In this document: piece after piece, positions 62,500-64,000 of the stretch
Numbering within the stretch: the stretch's first letter is position 1
Layout of the letters: each line of letters opens with the position of its first letter
NCBI GenBank assembly: GCA_965153355.1
Contig: OZ231127.1
Span: 93,248,001 to 93,312,000, forward strand
Source of the DNA: Flaccisagitta enflata
Taxonomy: Eukaryota > Chaetognatha > Sagittoidea > Aphragmophora
Length of the DNA stretch: 64,000 bases
Direction of reading: 5' to 3'
Program-made: the position numbers and the translations under genes
Notes under the pieces: generated by a model
What the model was told of the DNA's origin: nothing
What the model saw: only the letters and a program-made list of their open reading frames with translations
Database searches by the model: none

Positions 62500-64000
62500 A
62501 CAAGGACTGTGACAGTCCAAAAACAGGCCAAGAATGGCCCAAAATGGCCAAAATCGGCATTTTTGTCAGATAGATCATTGGTAATCAGAATTTTTTCACT
62601 TATCTCACTCAATCCAGTCTGAACTAGGTCAAATATACTCATTGAAAGCTTTGAAAACTGATACCAGGGCCATATCAGGCCAAAAACAGGCCAAAAATGG
62701 CCAAAAATGATCAAAATCGGCATTTTTACTAAATTGAACATTGTTAATCATAATTTTTTCCCTTATCTCACTCAATCCAGTCAGAACTAGGTCAAATATA
62801 CTCATTGAGATCTTTGGAAACTGATACCTTGGCCATATCAGGCCAAAAACAGGCCAATAATGGCCCAAAATAGCCTAAATCACCTTTTTTGGGCAGCGGC
62901 CCCAAAGGGCCAATGTCCTGTAGGACACAGGGGTGAATTTCCATACGTCCGTCCTTCCGTCTCTCCGTCCTTCCATCCCCCCCCCCAAAGCTTTCCAAGC
63001 CTCAAATTCCCATTGGATAACATGGGAAATTGTCAAAATGCAAACTTCCCATTGAATAACATGGAAAATTTACAAAAAAGCAAAAAAATGCATGTATCCC
63101 ATTGAATAACATGGAAAATTGATGAAAACTAAGAAAAATATAAAATTCCCATTGAATGACATGGCAAATTGACAAAAAATTGGAAAAAATGCAAAATTCC
63201 CATTGAATGTCATGGAAAATTGCTACTAAGGCCTCAAATATGCCCTCTCAGGACGTATGGAAATTCACCCCTGTGTTCTACAGGACATCGGCCCTTTGGG
63301 GCCGCTGCCCTGCTCTCACTCCAAATCTTCAGCCAATCACTCCAAGCAGGGCATCGGGTACCGCTGACCATGTGCGATCCTTGGATGACTTGTTGTCATA
63401 TAAATCATTGGTAATCAGAATTTTTTCACTTATCTCACTCAGTCCAGTCCAAACTAGGTCAAATATACTCATTGAGAGCTTTAGAAACTAATATTGCGGC
63501 CTTATCAGGCCAAAAACAGGCCAAATATGACCCAGAATGGCCAAAATCGGCATTTTTGTCAAAAGATCATTGGTAATCAGAATTTTTTCATTTATCTCAC
63601 TCAATCCAGTTAGAACTAGGTCAAAGATACTCATTGAGAGCTTTGAAAACTGATATGGGGGCCATATTAGGCCAAAAACAGGCCAAAAATGGCCCAAAAT
63701 AGCCAAAATCGGCATTTTTGTCAAACAAATCATTGTTATTCAGAATTTTTTAGCCAATCTCACTCAATGCAGTCAGAACCAGGTCATTGAGATCTTTTGA
63801 AATTGATACTAGGGCCATATCAGGTCAAAAACAGGCCAAAAATGGTCCAAAGTGACCAAAATTGATGTTTTCATCAGACAGATCATTGAAACTCAGAATT
63901 CTTTCACTTATCTCACTCAATGCAGTCATTGAATGCTTTGGAAATTGATACCAGGGCCTTAATTGGCCAAAAACAGGCAAAACATGGCCTAAGATAGTCA
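62500..64000 (+). repeat. ~162-bp tandem satellite, continues past the window
   Basis: Units contain GGCCAAAAACAGGCC, CAAAATCGGCATTTTTGTCA, TCACTTATCTCACTCAATCC and AGGTCAAATATACTCATTGA. Spacings between equivalent points are about 163, 162, 153 and 142 bp. A foldback cassette interrupts it at 62891-63392. Confidence 0.85.
62891..63392 (+). mobile_element. Foldback cassette element, copy 6, inside the satellite
   Basis: GGGCAGCGGCCCCAAAGGGCC ... inverted GGCCCTTTGGGGCCGCTGCC. Core units are AAATTCCCATTGAATAACAT. The tail GGGTACCGCTGACCATG ends with hairpin GATCCTTGGATGACTTG. The flanking satellite gives the empty site: insertion in CATTTTTGTCA, between T and T. Confidence 0.75.

Overview
This window looks like nuclear DNA of a metazoan, most likely an invertebrate with a repeat-rich genome. 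Genes are split by GT-AG introns and separated by microsatellites, inverted-repeat elements and non-LTR debris. Four genes can be tied to known families from spliced exons whose reading phases agree: (i) a divergent FMRFamide-receptor-like class A GPCR (1-5241, plus strand, 5' end outside the window); (ii) a Tctex-type dynein light chain, DYNLT2B/TCTEX1D2-like (18395-19229, plus); (iii) a 13-exon germ cell-less (GCL/GMCL1) homologue with BTB, BACK and GCL C-terminal regions (19914-31459, plus); (iv) a secreted coiled-coil protein ending in an H-type lectin domain (48427-49674, plus). I cannot name the species. The gene set fits bilaterians or cnidarians.

Layout. 0-5.3 kb: GPCR. 8.0-10.5 kb: two-exon Gly/Ser/Thr-rich single-pass membrane protein with a polyQ tail. 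10.8-11.6 kb: weaker two-exon acidic-tail candidate. 12.8-17.7 kb: minus-strand cluster of fast-evolving secreted or Cys-rich low-complexity genes (Asn/Asp-rich secreted protein, Cys-rich repeat protein, small Cys/coiled-coil protein). 18.4-31.5 kb: DYNLT2B then GCL, head to tail. 32.4-48 kb: transposon-dominated stretch with a 5'-truncated L2/CR1-like reverse transcriptase. 48.4-49.7 kb: H-type lectin gene. 50-56 kb: inverted-repeat elements. 57.6-60.0 kb: candidate secreted Ser/Pro-rich gene. 60.8-64 kb: foldback cassettes and a ~162-bp satellite that runs off the window.

The most unusual signal is recurrent tandem duplication of exon edges together with their splice sites. In the GPCR, intron 4 is largely built from ~9 copies of the 3' edge of exon 4 with its donor, then 6 copies of the 5' edge of exon 5 with its acceptor. 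In GCL, donor edges of exons 1, 2 and 6 are each copied once downstream, the acceptor edge of exon 13 is copied once upstream, and the last ~60 bp of coding sequence recurs about six more times in the 3' flank, separated by (CAGA)n. The second exon-2 donor would be used in frame.

A second theme is short elements (~120-310 bp) with a terminal hairpin at one end, a CCTTGT or GCTTGT end at the other, and a (CCGT/CGGT)n core. Four copies sit inside other repeats, so their empty sites can be read. Each inserted between T and T without target-site duplication, as expected for non-autonomous Helentrons (HINE/DINE-like). All coordinates, splice junctions and repeat counts were read by eye; no alignment or database search was run.
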